The notes under the pieces are model-generated. The model made no database searches, had not been told where the DNA came from, and saw nothing but the letters and a program-made list of their open reading frames with translations. Below, piece by piece: positions 51,770-61,991 of a stretch of DNA of 64,000 bases (position 1 is the first letter of the stretch; each line of letters begins with the position of its first letter). This DNA comes from UBA1422 sp041859095 (GTDB taxonomy: Bacteria; Bacillota; Clostridia; Peptostreptococcales; Anaerovoracaceae): positions 62,001-126,000 of the forward strand of contig JBHEKY010000015.1 in NCBI GenBank assembly GCA_041859095.1, written 5' to 3'. Position numbers and translations under genes: made by a program.

Positions 51770-52372
51770 ATGAAGAAAATTGGTGTGTTGGGCGGGTCAT
51801 TTGATCCCGTTCATTTGGGACACTTATCCCTGGCAAGAGATGCATTGGTTCAAGGTTGCTTGGAGCAGGTAATCTTCATGCCGGTGTATAGACAACCATT
51901 TAAGCTCGACGGTCGGCTATCTTCTGATGTAGACAGGTTAGCCATGTTGCGGGAAGCAATTCATGGCATACAAGGATTGACTGTATCAGATTGGGAAATC
52001 AAAAATAAGGGTATTTCCTACACATACCTTACCCTCCGAGCCCTCAAAGAGCAGCACAAAGATACTGCAATCTGTTTCATTACAGGTACAGATACGTTTC
52101 TAAAAATAAATAGTTGGAAAAATGCGGCACAACTCCTTGAGGAGAATAACTTTATTGTTGGACATAGACCCGGGTACAGAGAGCAGGAACTGTATGATCG
52201 CGTCGATGAATTGAAACAAAAATACAATACTGATATCCAAGTAATCAACAACACCAGATTGGATATTTCAGCTACAGAAATACGTGATTTCGTTACATGT
52301 GGAGGAACCATTTCAAAACTGGTACCGCCCGGAGTGGAAAGGTACATCAAAACCCATGGACTTTATTTATAG
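51770..52372 (+). CDS. nadD: Nicotinate-nucleotide adenylyltransferase
   Basis: 200 residues. N-terminal GVLGGSFDPVHLGHL (the HxGH nucleotidyl-transferase motif) and C-terminal ISATEIRD (SxTxIR-type). Makes deamido-NAD from nicotinate mononucleotide and ATP. Its 3' end overlaps yqeK. The order nadD-yqeK-rsfS-leuS is typical of Firmicutes. Confidence 0.95.
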   Translation: MKKIGVLGGSFDPVHLGHLSLARDALVQGCLEQVIFMPVYRQPFKLDGRLSSDVDRLAMLREAIHGIQGLTVSDWEIKNKGISYTYLTLRALKEQHKDTAICFITGTDTFLKINSWKNAAQLLEENNFIVGHRPGYREQELYDRVDELKQKYNTDIQVINNTRLDISATEIRDFVTCGGTISKLVPPGVERYIKTHGLYL

Positions 52373-52919
52373 CTTTATTGAAAAACATAGTTCGGGAAAC
52401 AGAAAAGACCATATTGATGGAGTTGTAAGAACCGCAGACCATCTGGCAAAGAAGTATGGTGCAGATCGAGAAAAAACAAAACTCGCAGCTTTATGTCATG
52501 ACCTATATCGAGGGATCAAAGATGATGCACTGAACGTATATGTCAAACAACTTAGCCTGCCAAAGAAATACCTGGACAATGCAAATCTTGCTCATGCTAA
52601 GATTGCTGCTGAGATGATAAAAAAAGATTTTGGCATTGAGGACGAGGATGTGCTGAACGCCGTTGCTTATCACACAACTGGACGGGCAGGTATGTCTATT
52701 CTAGAAAAAGTGATTTTCCTGGCTGACAGCATTGAACCCGGTAGAAATTACCCTGGCGTAGATGAAATCAGGCAAGTTGCAGAGACCAATTTGGACCGAG
52801 CCTGTCTCATGTGCCTGGAGAGGACCATTGACTACATAAACACGAAAGGCTATTTTCTGGATCCGGATACGCTGGATGCCAGAGAATGGTTTCTAAAGAA
52901 GGAGATTATACATGGATAG
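52356..52919 (+). CDS. yqeK: HD-domain phosphohydrolase YqeK (symmetrical Ap4A hydrolase)
   Basis: 187 residues from ATG 52356, where family similarity begins (FIYSFIEKHSSGNRKDH); the start overlaps nadD by 17 bases and its ribosome site is weak. HD metal motifs: RKDHIDGVVRTA, LCHDLYRG and the later AYHTTGRAGM and ADSIEPGR. Members of this family split diadenosine tetraphosphate into two ADP. Translationally coupled with rsfS. Confidence 0.92.
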   Translation: MDFIYSFIEKHSSGNRKDHIDGVVRTADHLAKKYGADREKTKLAALCHDLYRGIKDDALNVYVKQLSLPKKYLDNANLAHAKIAAEMIKKDFGIEDEDVLNAVAYHTTGRAGMSILEKVIFLADSIEPGRNYPGVDEIRQVAETNLDRACLMCLERTIDYINTKGYFLDPDTLDAREWFLKKEIIHG

Positions 52920-53250
52920 CAGACAACTGGCTGTATTGGCAGCAAAGACAATGGATGACAAAAAAGCAGAAGACCTTATTATCCTCCACATCGAGGAGAA
53001 AGCCTCTTTCGCAGATTATTTCGTCCTGGCATCGGGAAAATCCGAACGGCAAATCGGCGCTTTGGCGGATGATGTTGAAGATGCGTTCGCCGTTGAAGGC
53101 ATCATTGCTAAGAATATCGAGGGTAAAAAAGAATCTGGATGGATTCTTATGGATTTTGGGGACGTCATTGTCAATGTTTTGACGGAAGAGATGAGAAGCC
53201 GGTATAATATCGAAAAAGTGTGGGCAGATTGTGAGGTAATTACAGAATGA
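52912..53250 (+). CDS. rsfS: Ribosomal silencing factor RsfS
   Basis: 112 residues, family length. Begins [16 protein letters not shown] and has the conserved [32 protein letters not shown] and YNIEKVWAD segments. Binds uL14 on the large subunit to block subunit joining during starvation, which fits a run that also carries relA. Overlaps yqeK by 8 bases and leuS by ATGA. Confidence 0.95.
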   Translation: MDSRQLAVLAAKTMDDKKAEDLIILHIEEKASFADYFVLASGKSERQIGALADDVEDAFAVEGIIAKNIEGKKESGWILMDFGDVIVNVLTEEMRSRYNIEKVWADCEVITE

Positions 53251-55721
53251 AAGAAAGATATGACTTCAAAAATATAGAAGCAAAATGGCAGAACCATTGG
53301 GCAAAAACTAATGCATTTCGTACTGTTGAAGACGAGACCAAAGAAAAATATTATGTATTGGAAATGTTTCCATATCCTTCGGGAAAACTTCACATGGGTC
53401 ATGTTAGGAACTATTCCATCGGAGACGTGGTAGCACGATTTAAAACCATGAACGGCTATAGTGTGCTTCATCCAATGGGTTGGGACTCATTTGGATTGCC
53501 AGCTGAAAACGCAGCCATCAAAAACGGCGTAGAACCCAGCATTTGGACTTGGAATAATATAGACGAAATGCGAAGACAACTTCAGGAACTGGGCTTGTCG
53601 TATGACTGGGAAAGGGAAGTGGCGACTTGCGATCCTTCCTATTACAAATGGATGCAATGGATTTTTATTCAGTTTTATAAAAAAGGCTTAGCCTACAAAA
53701 AAGAAAACCCGGTCAACTGGTGTCCCAGTTGCAAAACCGTTCTAGCCAATGAACAAGTGGTGGAGGGTGGCTGTGAACGTTGTGGCACCGAAGTTGGTAA
53801 AAAAGAACTCTCTCAATGGTATTTTAAAATCACTGATTATGCGGATCGACTTTTGAATAATCTAGACGACTTGCCCGGTTGGCCCAACAAGGTCAAAATC
53901 ATGCAAAAAAATTGGATTGGCCGGAGCGAAGGAGCGGAAGTCACCTTTGATATTGAAGGGTTTCCTCGGCCATTGGATATTTTCACCACCAGGCCGGATA
54001 CCTTGTTTGGCGTTACTTATATGGTCCTTGCACCAGAACATCCATATGTGAATGAACTGGTGGCAGGAACGGAATATGAATCAGTCGTGAATGATTATGT
54101 TACGAAGGTTTCGCATATGACGGATATTGAAAGAACTTCATCCGTTGGGGACAAAACTGGTGTATTCATTGGGAGGTACAGTATTAATCCCATGAATGGC
54201 AAGAAGGTGCCAATCTATATTTCCGACTATGTATTGATGGGCTACGGCACTGGTGCCATAATGGCAGTCCCAGCACATGACCAGCGTGACTTTGAGTTTG
54301 CCAAAAAATTTGGTCTGGATATCATTCCTGTAATTGAGGATAGCAAGCATCCAGTTGATGTTTCTGAAATGACAGAAGCATTAGTGGCAGAAGGAACCAT
54401 GGTGAATTCCGGGTCATTTGACGGCATGAAAAACAAAGATGCTATGGTTGCCATCACATCAGATTTGGAACAGCGAGGCATTGGTAAAAAAGATATTAAC
54501 TACAGACTTCGTGACTGGTTAATTTCACGTCAAAGATACTGGGGCACTCCCATTCCAATGATTTGGTGTGATGACTGTGGTTGGGTTCCCGAAAAGGAAG
54601 AAAATTTGCCGGTTCTTCTACCAACGGATGTTGAATTCACCGGAAAAGGAGAGTCACCTCTTTCGACCAGCAAGAATTTCATGAAAACCACCTGCCCCAC
54701 CTGTGGCAAAGAAGCGACCCGGGAAATTGATACCATGGATACCTTCCTGGATTCATCCTGGTATTTCCTCAGGTATTGTGACGCCAGAAACACCAAAGAG
54801 GCTTTCAGCTTTGAAAAGGTCAAGTATTGGATGAGCGTTGACCAATACATCGGTGGCGTAGAACATGCCATTTTGCATTTAATGTATTCAAGGTTTTTCC
54901 AGATGGCGCTTTATGATTGCGGGCTGGTTAGTACGGAAGAACCTTTCACCAATCTATTAACCCAGGGTATGGTCATCAAAGATGGCAAAAAGATGTCAAA
55001 ATCCATCGGCAATGTAGTAAGTCCGGCTGAAATTATTGAAAAGTTCGGCGCCGATACTGCCCGGTTATTTATTTTGTTTGCAGCACCTCCTGAAAGGGAA
55101 TTGGACTGGTCCGATGCCGGCGTAGAAGGCAGTTACCGGTTTATCAACCGGGTGTACAGAATGGTAAGGGAATTTCAGGAAAGGTATGGAAGTGGTTCCA
55201 CTGACTTTGTCATAAGTAACGACGCCGATAAGGAGTTGGCTTTCGCAATGAACGGAACCATCAAAAAGGTCACCGAAGACATTCGGGAGCGATTTAATTT
55301 TAATACAGCAATCAGCTCGATTATGGAGTTAGTCAACGAGATGTATCATTACAAAGAACTGGAAACTATCAACGAAAACCAGTTCCGACAGGCGATTCAG
55401 AATCTGTTGTTGGTGCTAGCGCCATTTACCCCTCACGCTTGTGAGGAACTATGGCAGCAGTTAGGAATGGAAGAATCCATTCACAAGATGCCTTGGCCAA
55501 TCTTTGACGAATCAGCATTGGTAAAAGATGCAGTTGAGATTGTCGTACAGATCAATGGCAAGATTAAAGATAAAATAAAAGTACCGACAGACTTAACTCA
55601 AAAAGAACTGGAAGAGCGAGCTCTTGCAAATGAAAAAATTCAAACATTGGTTTCCGGTATGATGGTGCTAAAAGTCATCGCTGTCCCCGGTAAACTTGTC
55701 AATATTGTGGTAAAACCATAG
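53247..55721 (+). CDS. leuS: Leucyl-tRNA synthetase
   Basis: 824 residues, class I bacterial type. HIGH-like motif [15 protein letters not shown] near residue 40, CP1 editing domain (about 220-410), the zinc-like [11 protein letters not shown] region and KMSKS motif [10 protein letters not shown] near residue 580, then the anticodon domain and a short C-terminal domain. The start overlaps rsfS. Confidence 0.96.
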   Translation: MKERYDFKNIEAKWQNHWAKTNAFRTVEDETKEKYYVLEMFPYPSGKLHMGHVRNYSIGDVVARFKTMNGYSVLHPMGWDSFGLPAENAAIKNGVEPSIWTWNNIDEMRRQLQELGLSYDWEREVATCDPSYYKWMQWIFIQFYKKGLAYKKENPVNWCPSCKTVLANEQVVEGGCERCGTEVGKKELSQWYFKITDYADRLLNNLDDLPGWPNKVKIMQKNWIGRSEGAEVTFDIEGFPRPLDIFTTRPDTLFGVTYMVLAPEHPYVNELVAGTEYESVVNDYVTKVSHMTDIERTSSVGDKTGVFIGRYSINPMNGKKVPIYISDYVLMGYGTGAIMAVPAHDQRDFEFAKKFGLDIIPVIEDSKHPVDVSEMTEALVAEGTMVNSGSFDGMKNKDAMVAITSDLEQRGIGKKDINYRLRDWLISRQRYWGTPIPMIWCDDCGWVPEKEENLPVLLPTDVEFTGKGESPLSTSKNFMKTTCPTCGKEATREIDTMDTFLDSSWYFLRYCDARNTKEAFSFEKVKYWMSVDQYIGGVEHAILHLMYSRFFQMALYDCGLVSTEEPFTNLLTQGMVIKDGKKMSKSIGNVVSPAEIIEKFGADTARLFILFAAPPERELDWSDAGVEGSYRFINRVYRMVREFQERYGSGSTDFVISNDADKELAFAMNGTIKKVTEDIRERFNFNTAISSIMELVNEMYHYKELETINENQFRQAIQNLLLVLAPFTPHACEELWQQLGMEESIHKMPWPIFDESALVKDAVEIVVQINGKIKDKIKVPTDLTQKELEERALANEKIQTLVSGMMVLKVIAVPGKLVNIVVKP

Positions 55722-55733
55722 AAGGATTATAAT

Positions 55734-57428
55734 ATGAACGAAATAATAGATAAAGTAATGCCTCGGGAAAACGGGACACTGAAGATCATCCCCATTGGTG
55801 GTATGAATGAAATAGGGAAGAACTTAACGGTTTTGGAATATCAAGATGACATTATGCTCATCGATTGTGGACTATCCTTTCCAGATGATGATATGTACGG
55901 AGTTGACATTGTTATTCCGGATTTCTCGTATCTAATAAAAAACAAAAGAAAAATCAGAGGAGTTGTCATCACCCATGGACATGAAGACCATATTGGTGCA
56001 ATCCCATATTTATTGAAGGTATTGAATGTTCCCATTTACGCTACTCGATTGCCCATGGGACTCATCGAAAGCAAATTGGTCGAACACAATATTAAAGCCA
56101 GAAAACACACCTTCAAAGCAGGAGATAAGCTACGATTAGGTAGGTTCAAGGTGGAAACCATTCGGACCACCCATTCCATCGTGGATGCGGTTTGCCTATC
56201 CATCGAAACCCCGGTAGGAAGAGTCTTCCATACTGGTGACTTTAAAGTGGACTACACACCCATTGACGGAGAGCCTATGGACTTTGCAAAGATGGCTGAA
56301 ATTGGAGCAAAAGGCGTGATGTTGATGATGGCAGATAGCACCAATGCCACACGTCCGGGCTATACCCCGTCTGAAAAAACAGTAGGCCAGGCATTAGAGA
56401 CAATTTTCAGAAGATCTCAGACCAGAATTATTATTTCTACTTTTTCTTCCAACGTCAACCGCGTACAACGAATCGTAGACGTTGCGGTGCAATTTGGACG
56501 AAAAGTTAGTTTTTCTGGTCGAAGCATGGAAAAAGTCGCTGATTTAGCTCAGCAAATGGGGTATCTCAAGATTCCTGCAGGCTCTTTGGTAGATTTGAAA
56601 AGCACTAGAAATTTACCGGATAAAGAGGTGGTAATTATAACCACCGGCAGCCAAGGGGAACCTATGGCTGCGCTTAGCAGAATCGCCAATTCTGATCATC
56701 GGGGTATTCAACTTCGAAAAGGAGACATGATTATCTTATCGTCTAGCCCCATTCCCGGAAATGAAAAAACAGTTTCAAATATTGTGAACAAGTTTTTTGA
56801 ACTGGGTGCGGAAGTAATCTATTCAGACATCGCAGAGACCCACGTATCCGGTCATGCATGTCAAGAAGAATTAAAATTAATGCATGCGTTGATAAAACCA
56901 AAATTTTTCATGCCTGTCCACGGCGAATATAGACACTTAAAAGCACATGCAGCACTCGCTGAAGATCAGGGAATGAAACCTGAAGATATCTTTATCCTTA
57001 ATAACGGGCATATCTTGCAGACCGATGGGAAGCAAATGAATATCTCTAAAGAAGTAATCTCAGCCGAAGCCGTGATGGTGGATGGACTGGGTGTTGGTGA
57101 TGTAGGAAGTGTCGTATTAAATGACCGAAAAATGCTTTCCGAATCCGGATTGATTATTGTGGTAGCCACCATGGATAAGCGAACACGAAAGATGGTTTCT
57201 GGACCTGACATCATCTCAAGAGGGTTCATCTATGTCAGAGACAACGAGGATCTGATTGCGGAAGCGAGACTGATTGTTACCAAGAGCCTGGAACAATTTG
57301 AGGGTAAAAAACGGAAAGACTGGGCCGAGATGAAATCTGCGGTCCGTGATGATCTTAAAAAATTCATTTATAGCAAAACAAAGCGAAACCCTGTTATTCT
57401 TCCGATTTTTATGGAAGTTGACCGGTAG
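55734..57428 (+). CDS. rnjA: Ribonuclease J
   Basis: 564 residues. Beta-lactamase/beta-CASP RNase: metal motif THGHEDHIGAIPY near residue 78, HTGDFKVDY, MADSTNATRPG, the beta-CASP FSSNVNR and TGSQGEP motifs, SGHACQEEL and a HGEYRHL motif, with a C-terminal domain. It carries out 5'-3' exonuclease and endonuclease decay and maturation of RNA. Followed after 12 bases by ylbF, another RNA-decay factor. Confidence 0.95.
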   Translation: MNEIIDKVMPRENGTLKIIPIGGMNEIGKNLTVLEYQDDIMLIDCGLSFPDDDMYGVDIVIPDFSYLIKNKRKIRGVVITHGHEDHIGAIPYLLKVLNVPIYATRLPMGLIESKLVEHNIKARKHTFKAGDKLRLGRFKVETIRTTHSIVDAVCLSIETPVGRVFHTGDFKVDYTPIDGEPMDFAKMAEIGAKGVMLMMADSTNATRPGYTPSEKTVGQALETIFRRSQTRIIISTFSSNVNRVQRIVDVAVQFGRKVSFSGRSMEKVADLAQQMGYLKIPAGSLVDLKSTRNLPDKEVVIITTGSQGEPMAALSRIANSDHRGIQLRKGDMIILSSSPIPGNEKTVSNIVNKFFELGAEVIYSDIAETHVSGHACQEELKLMHALIKPKFFMPVHGEYRHLKAHAALAEDQGMKPEDIFILNNGHILQTDGKQMNISKEVISAEAVMVDGLGVGDVGSVVLNDRKMLSESGLIIVVATMDKRTRKMVSGPDIISRGFIYVRDNEDLIAEARLIVTKSLEQFEGKKRKDWAEMKSAVRDDLKKFIYSKTKRNPVILPIFMEVDR

Positions 57429-57440
57429 AAAGGACCAAAG

Positions 57441-57773
57441 ATGAACGTATATGATCAGGCGCACGCGTTAAAAGCAGCCATTAAAGAATCGGAAGAGTTT
57501 AAGCAATATTCATCGGCGAAGAGCAAAATGGAAGCGCAGCCGGAACTTGGCGAGATGCTTCGGGACTATCAGGCAAAGCAATTTACTGTCCAGGGGAAGC
57601 AGATGATGGGGGAAGATGTTACCAGTGAAATGATGCAACAGGTTCAGAATTTATATCAAATTATGATGAAAGATCCTTTGGCAGCGGAATATCTCCAATG
57701 CGAGATGCGTTTCGCGGTGATGATGCAGGATGTTTATCAATTGCTGGGCGAGGTGGTATCCAGTGGGAAGTAA
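57441..57773 (+). CDS. YlbF/YmcA family regulator
   Basis: 110 residues, all-helical, beginning VYDQAHALKAAIKESEEF with the family's KQY, GEMLRDYQAKQF and DPLAAEYLQCEMRFA segments. YlbF and YmcA with YaaT modulate RNase Y in Bacillus, which fits its place directly after rnjA. YlbF and YmcA paralogues cannot be separated by eye. Its 3' end overlaps the M24 peptidase by 11 bases. Confidence 0.88.
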   Translation: MNVYDQAHALKAAIKESEEFKQYSSAKSKMEAQPELGEMLRDYQAKQFTVQGKQMMGEDVTSEMMQQVQNLYQIMMKDPLAAEYLQCEMRFAVMMQDVYQLLGEVVSSGK

Positions 57774-58452
57774 AAAACCAGAAGAAATTCTGAAGATCAT
57801 GAAAGCGTCTGCAATGGGTGACACTTGTTTCTCGCATATCCTTAATTTTATTAAAGTAGGCATGACAGAATTGGAAATCGCTGCAGAAATTGAACGTACA
57901 CTGGAACGACTGGGATCCAAAGGATTGGCGTTTCCAACCATCTGCGTGAGTGGTATCAATTCCAACCAGCCACATGGTGAGCCGAGTGCAAAAAAAATTG
58001 AACCCGGTGACTTCTTAACGATGGATTTTGGTGCTAAGGTGGATGGTTATTGTGGTGACATGACTAGAACCATAGCTATCGGGCATGCAAGCATTGAGCA
58101 AAAGGAAGTCTATGAGGTGGTTCTTCGCGCGCAGATTGCAGGATTAGAAGTATGCAAAGCAGGAGTGAAATGTTTTGATGTTGATAAAGTTTGTAGAGAC
58201 ATTATATCCAATGCCGGTTACGGTGCCTACTTTGTACATGGTACCGGTCACGGGGTTGGAACAGAGGTTCATGAAGAGCCTTATCTTAACACCAAAAGCG
58301 ATGCCATATTAGAGCTGGACCAACCGGTGACCATCGAACCGGGAATATATATTCCTGAAAAGTTCGGTGTGCGTATCGAAGACTTGGCAATTATTACTGA
58401 ATTTGGTATAATTAATACGGTAAAATCGCCTAAAAATTTAATTATCATATAG
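57763..58452 (+). CDS. Xaa-Pro-type M24 metallopeptidase, catalytic domain only
   Basis: 229 residues from GTG 57763 (GAGGTGG 6 bases upstream, inside ylbF). It begins KKPEEILKIMKAS and carries all five metal ligands: Asp in TMDFGA, Asp in GDMTRTIA, His in GTGHGVG, Glu in TIEPGIYI and Glu in RIEDLA. The motifs (LAFPTICVSG, PHGEPS, VHEEPYL) match Xaa-Pro aminopeptidases (PepP/YqhT), which normally have an N-terminal domain of about 130 residues before this point; here it is absent. The position just before efp is where the Bacillus YqhT peptidase lies. A methionine aminopeptidase is less likely. Confidence 0.85.
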   Translation: MGSKKPEEILKIMKASAMGDTCFSHILNFIKVGMTELEIAAEIERTLERLGSKGLAFPTICVSGINSNQPHGEPSAKKIEPGDFLTMDFGAKVDGYCGDMTRTIAIGHASIEQKEVYEVVLRAQIAGLEVCKAGVKCFDVDKVCRDIISNAGYGAYFVHGTGHGVGTEVHEEPYLNTKSDAILELDQPVTIEPGIYIPEKFGVRIEDLAIITEFGIINTVKSPKNLIII

Positions 58453-58467
58453 AATTGGAGAACAAAA

Positions 58468-59028
58468 ATGATTTATGCCAGCGAATTTCGAAAAGGTATC
58501 ACATTCCAAATTGATGGAGAACCACATGTGGTCTTGGACTTTCAACACGTAAAACCAGGCAAAGGTGCCGCTTTTGTGCGCACAAAATATCGAAATATCT
58601 TAACGGGCGCAACACGGGAAGAAGCATTCAACCCCAACGACAAATTTCCCAAAGCCCACATCGAAACCAAAAGCATGCAATACTTGTATTCAGATGCAGA
58701 TTTATACTATTTCATGGATTTAGAAACATTCGAACAGATTCCTGTTCAGGCAGAAAAAGTCGAAGATGCGATGAAATACATCCGTGAAAATGATGAGGCA
58801 ACCCTAAAGTTTTACAAAGGCTCTCCGTTTTTAGTGGAAGCTCCAAACTTTGTAAATCTCAAGGTCATTGAGACAGAGCCAGGCGTCAAAGGTGATACGG
58901 CAACCAATGTAACCAAAGGAGCTGTTGTTGAAACCGGCGCCTTAATTCAGGTCCCAATCTTCATCGAAGAAGGGGAAGTAATCCAAATTGATACACGGAC
59001 AGGAGAATATCTGAACCGTTCAAAATAA
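58468..59028 (+). CDS. efp: Elongation factor P
   Basis: 186 residues, three-domain tRNA mimic. The KOW-like N-terminal domain has the loop [12 protein letters not shown] with Lys32 at the position that is post-translationally modified in other bacteria; the later [12 protein letters not shown] and the C-terminal YLNRSK are typical. Relieves ribosome stalling at polyproline. It follows the M24 peptidase by 15 bases. Confidence 0.96.
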   Translation: MIYASEFRKGITFQIDGEPHVVLDFQHVKPGKGAAFVRTKYRNILTGATREEAFNPNDKFPKAHIETKSMQYLYSDADLYYFMDLETFEQIPVQAEKVEDAMKYIRENDEATLKFYKGSPFLVEAPNFVNLKVIETEPGVKGDTATNVTKGAVVETGALIQVPIFIEEGEVIQIDTRTGEYLNRSK

Positions 59029-59040
59029 GCGGAGAAAATT

Positions 59041-60084
59041 ATGAGTACTCGAAAAAAGAAAAACAAAAAAAAATTATTCCTGACATTAATAATTCTTGGA
59101 ATTGTTGGGTTGGCAGTAATCGGTCTAAATGCATTTTTGTTCGTAGGTGGACAACCAATAGATCCTCAATCCGAGGATTCTGTTGTTTTGGAGATTCCGG
59201 CAGGTTCTGGCACTGCTCAGATTGCGTCGCTGCTTGAAGAAAACCAACTGATAAAAAGCGGATTTGTTTTCAGGCTGCAATCAAAAATCAGCGGTAATGA
59301 CGGCAATTACAAGGCAGGTACCTATACTTTCTCACAGGATATGTCCATGAAAGAGATTATGGTAATTATCATGAGCGGACGTTCCATCGGAGAAACATTC
59401 CAAATCATTGAAGGACTAAGCATCAAACAAATAGCGGCGAGTCTAGAAAAACAGCAGATCGTTGATGCGGAAGCGTTTATGGAGGAAGCCGAAAACGGCG
59501 AATTTGATTATGCCTTTATGAAATATCTACCTGACGGACCCAACCGGCTGGAAGGTTTTTTATTCCCGAATCAATATGAAGCACCCATCAATGCCGATGC
59601 TCATCAAATCATTGATATCATGCTGAACCAGTTTAATCAGGTTTTTCCCGAGAAAGATTATGCAAAAGCGAAAGCGCTTGGTTTCGACGTTTATGATATC
59701 GTCATTGTGGCATCTTTGATTGAACGGGAAGTACGTGAAGATTCAGAAAGACCCAAGGTTGCCAGCGTGGTTTACAATCGATTGGATCAAGGGATGAAAC
59801 TAGAATTCTGTTCCACCGTACAATATATTTTGGGAGAACCCCAGGCAATCCTAAGTATCGCAGACACGCAGATTCCATCTCCCTACAACACCTATCTGAA
59901 TGCCGGTTTGCCACCCGGACCGATTTGTTCCCCGGGAGAAGCGGCAATCAAAGCAGCGCTGACACCGGCAGACACGACCTATTTATATTTTGTGTTAAAA
60001 TCAGGGGATGCAACGACCCACAATTTTTCTTCCACTTATCCGGAGTTCTTAGTCGACAAAGAAGCTTACAAAGCAACGCTTTAG
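59041..60084 (+). CDS. mltG: Endolytic murein transglycosylase MltG
   Basis: 347 residues. A basic start and a transmembrane helix (about 11-32), a LysM-like region (about 45-110) and the YceG catalytic domain with the Glu in ASLIEREVRED, AVVYNRLDQGM-type segment (ASVVYNRL) and the LPPGPICSPGEAAI motif. Cuts nascent peptidoglycan strands outside the membrane. First gene of mltG-trmR-trhP, the order known as yrrL-yrrM-yrrN/O in Bacillus. Confidence 0.95.
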   Translation: MSTRKKKNKKKLFLTLIILGIVGLAVIGLNAFLFVGGQPIDPQSEDSVVLEIPAGSGTAQIASLLEENQLIKSGFVFRLQSKISGNDGNYKAGTYTFSQDMSMKEIMVIIMSGRSIGETFQIIEGLSIKQIAASLEKQQIVDAEAFMEEAENGEFDYAFMKYLPDGPNRLEGFLFPNQYEAPINADAHQIIDIMLNQFNQVFPEKDYAKAKALGFDVYDIVIVASLIEREVREDSERPKVASVVYNRLDQGMKLEFCSTVQYILGEPQAILSIADTQIPSPYNTYLNAGLPPGPICSPGEAAIKAALTPADTTYLYFVLKSGDATTHNFSSTYPEFLVDKEAYKATL

Positions 60085-60092
60085 GGGGCACT

Positions 60093-60764
60093 GTGAACAT
60101 TATTAATCCATTGGTCTCCGAGTACCTGGAAGTCCTTTTTACTCCAATCAATGAACCCTTAGCAGATCTTCGAAAGTATGCGGAAGAACGTCATATTCCG
60201 ATTATTACCAAGGACGTCGAAAGACTCCTGGCAGTTATCATGGAAGGAATGAAACCCCAATTCGTGCTAGAAATTGGTACTGCAATTGGTTATTCGGCGG
60301 CATTTATGGCCACTACGTACAACGGTTGCAAGATTGATACTATCGAAGTGAACTGTCAGGCATACGAAACGGCACTGACCAACTTGGATAGGATGGGGTT
60401 GACAAACCGGGTTACTGTGTTTTATGGGGATGCCACTGAGATCATGGACCAATTGAGTTCAGAGACGAAACCCCGGAATTTTTTAGGGTATGATTTGATT
60501 TTTATCGATGCCTCCAAAAGTAAGTATACTGGATTCTTTAATCAATCGTTAAAACTGATTAAACCTGGCGGATTGATTTTGTGCGATAATGTGCTGATGC
60601 GCGGAACGGTTGCTAACGATTGTTATGATCCGGAGGGAAAACATAAAACCAGCATCAAAAACATCCGGGCTTTTTTAGACTACATTACCACCCTTGAGAC
60701 GGTGGAAACAGCAATCTTACCAATAGGAGACGGCATCAGTATGAGTATAAAAAAACCAAAATGA
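60093..60764 (+). CDS. trmR: tRNA 5-hydroxyuridine O-methyltransferase TrmR-like
   Basis: 223 residues from GTG 60093 (AGGGGGC just upstream, following the mltG stop). An O-methyltransferase-3 fold: VLEIGTAIGYSA, IDTIEVN, FIDASKSKYTGFF and PGGLILCDNVL. The position between mltG and a U32 gene matches Bacillus yrrM (TrmR), which methylates 5-hydroxyuridine at wobble position 34 to mo5U. The function is inferred from synteny and fold. Overlaps trhP by ATGA. Confidence 0.88.
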   Translation: MNIINPLVSEYLEVLFTPINEPLADLRKYAEERHIPIITKDVERLLAVIMEGMKPQFVLEIGTAIGYSAAFMATTYNGCKIDTIEVNCQAYETALTNLDRMGLTNRVTVFYGDATEIMDQLSSETKPRNFLGYDLIFIDASKSKYTGFFNQSLKLIKPGGLILCDNVLMRGTVANDCYDPEGKHKTSIKNIRAFLDYITTLETVETAILPIGDGISMSIKKPK

Positions 60765-61987
60765 ATAAGATGGAATTATTAGCTCCTGCGGGAGATCTTG
60801 AAAAATTAATCATAGCAGTGGATTACGGCGCAGATGCGGTATACTTTGGCGGAGATTCGTTCAGCCTGCGTGCCGGCGCCGATAATTTTTCATTAGAGGA
60901 TATGGCAAAAGGCATCGCGTATGCCCACAAACATAATGTACGATGTTATCTTGCGTTAAACATTTTTCCTCACAATGAAGACATCGAACCAATCGCAGAA
61001 TATCTCAAAAAAGTACAACCTCTTGGATTGGATGGGTTGATAATATCGGATCCAGGCGTAATATCGCTGGCTAAAGAAATCATTCCAGATATGGAGCTGC
61101 ATCTTAGCACGCAGGCCAATATGACAAATTATAAAACTGCTGAATTCTGGTATCAGCAGGGCATTCGCCGACTAGTCCTTGCCAGAGAACTTTCTCTGGC
61201 TGAAATCGCTGAAATCAAGGCCAAAGTGCCTGATGAAATGGAATTGGAGGTTTTTGGACACGGCGCTATGTGCATGTCCTATTCAGGCAGATGTCTTTTA
61301 AGCAATTTTATGGTCGGACGGGATGCCAATCGTGGCAACTGTGCCCACCCTTGTCGATATAAGTATGCCTTAGTAGAAGAAAAGCGACCGGGAGAGTATC
61401 TCCCCATCGAAGAGGACAGCCGTGGCACATACATTTTGAATGCCAACGATTTATGCATGATTGAGTATATTCCACAAATGGCAGACGCCGGCATCTCATC
61501 CCTCAAAATTGAAGGACGCATGAAAAGCATTTTTTATGTTGCCATAGTTGTAGGTGCTTATAGAAAGGCAATGGATGCCTACTACAAAGATCCGACCCAT
61601 TACCAATTTTGCGAAGAGTGGTTGACTGAATTGCAAAAGGCTAGCCACAGATTGTTCACAACCGGATTCTATTTCCATAAGCCTTCATCGGAAGGCCAAA
61701 ACTTAGATACTAGCAACTATGCCCGTGAGTACACGTTTACTGGCATTGTGAAGGCATATGATGAAGCCAGCGGAACTGCACTGGTGGAGCAACGAAACAA
61801 AATGAGCATAGGGGAGACCATTGAAATCTTTGGGCCTGAGAGGGAACCGTTTGTACAAGTCCTGTCCCAAATGACCAATGAAGAAGGCTTGCCACTCAAT
61901 GACGCGCCACATCCTCAACAAATGCTGCGAATCAAAATGGACCGTAAGGTCCAACCCAATGACATGTTGCGAAAACGGAAGGAGTAA
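60761..61987 (+). CDS. trhP: U32 family protein TrhP-like (prephenate-dependent tRNA uridine hydroxylase)
   Basis: 408 residues. N-terminal ELLAPAGDLEKL and DAVYFGG, and the four Cys expected to bind a cluster: Cys171 and Cys178 (CMSYSGRC), Cys194 and Cys198 (CAHPC). A C-terminal beta domain follows. U32 proteins of this kind with TrmR make ho5U and then mo5U in tRNA. Bacillus encodes two (YrrN and YrrO); only one, YrrO-sized, is present here. Formerly called collagenase or protease U32; protease activity is doubtful. Confidence 0.88.
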   Translation: MNKMELLAPAGDLEKLIIAVDYGADAVYFGGDSFSLRAGADNFSLEDMAKGIAYAHKHNVRCYLALNIFPHNEDIEPIAEYLKKVQPLGLDGLIISDPGVISLAKEIIPDMELHLSTQANMTNYKTAEFWYQQGIRRLVLARELSLAEIAEIKAKVPDEMELEVFGHGAMCMSYSGRCLLSNFMVGRDANRGNCAHPCRYKYALVEEKRPGEYLPIEEDSRGTYILNANDLCMIEYIPQMADAGISSLKIEGRMKSIFYVAIVVGAYRKAMDAYYKDPTHYQFCEEWLTELQKASHRLFTTGFYFHKPSSEGQNLDTSNYAREYTFTGIVKAYDEASGTALVEQRNKMSIGETIEIFGPEREPFVQVLSQMTNEEGLPLNDAPHPQQMLRIKMDRKVQPNDMLRKRKE

Positions 61988-61991
61988 CATC

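Noticed and set aside
57763..58452. Methionine aminopeptidase (map)
   Set aside because: The motifs around the metal ligands (LAFPTICVSG, VHEEPYL, TIEPGIYIPEKFGVRIEDLA) follow the Xaa-Pro peptidase pattern, and the position before efp is typical of pepP/yqhT.
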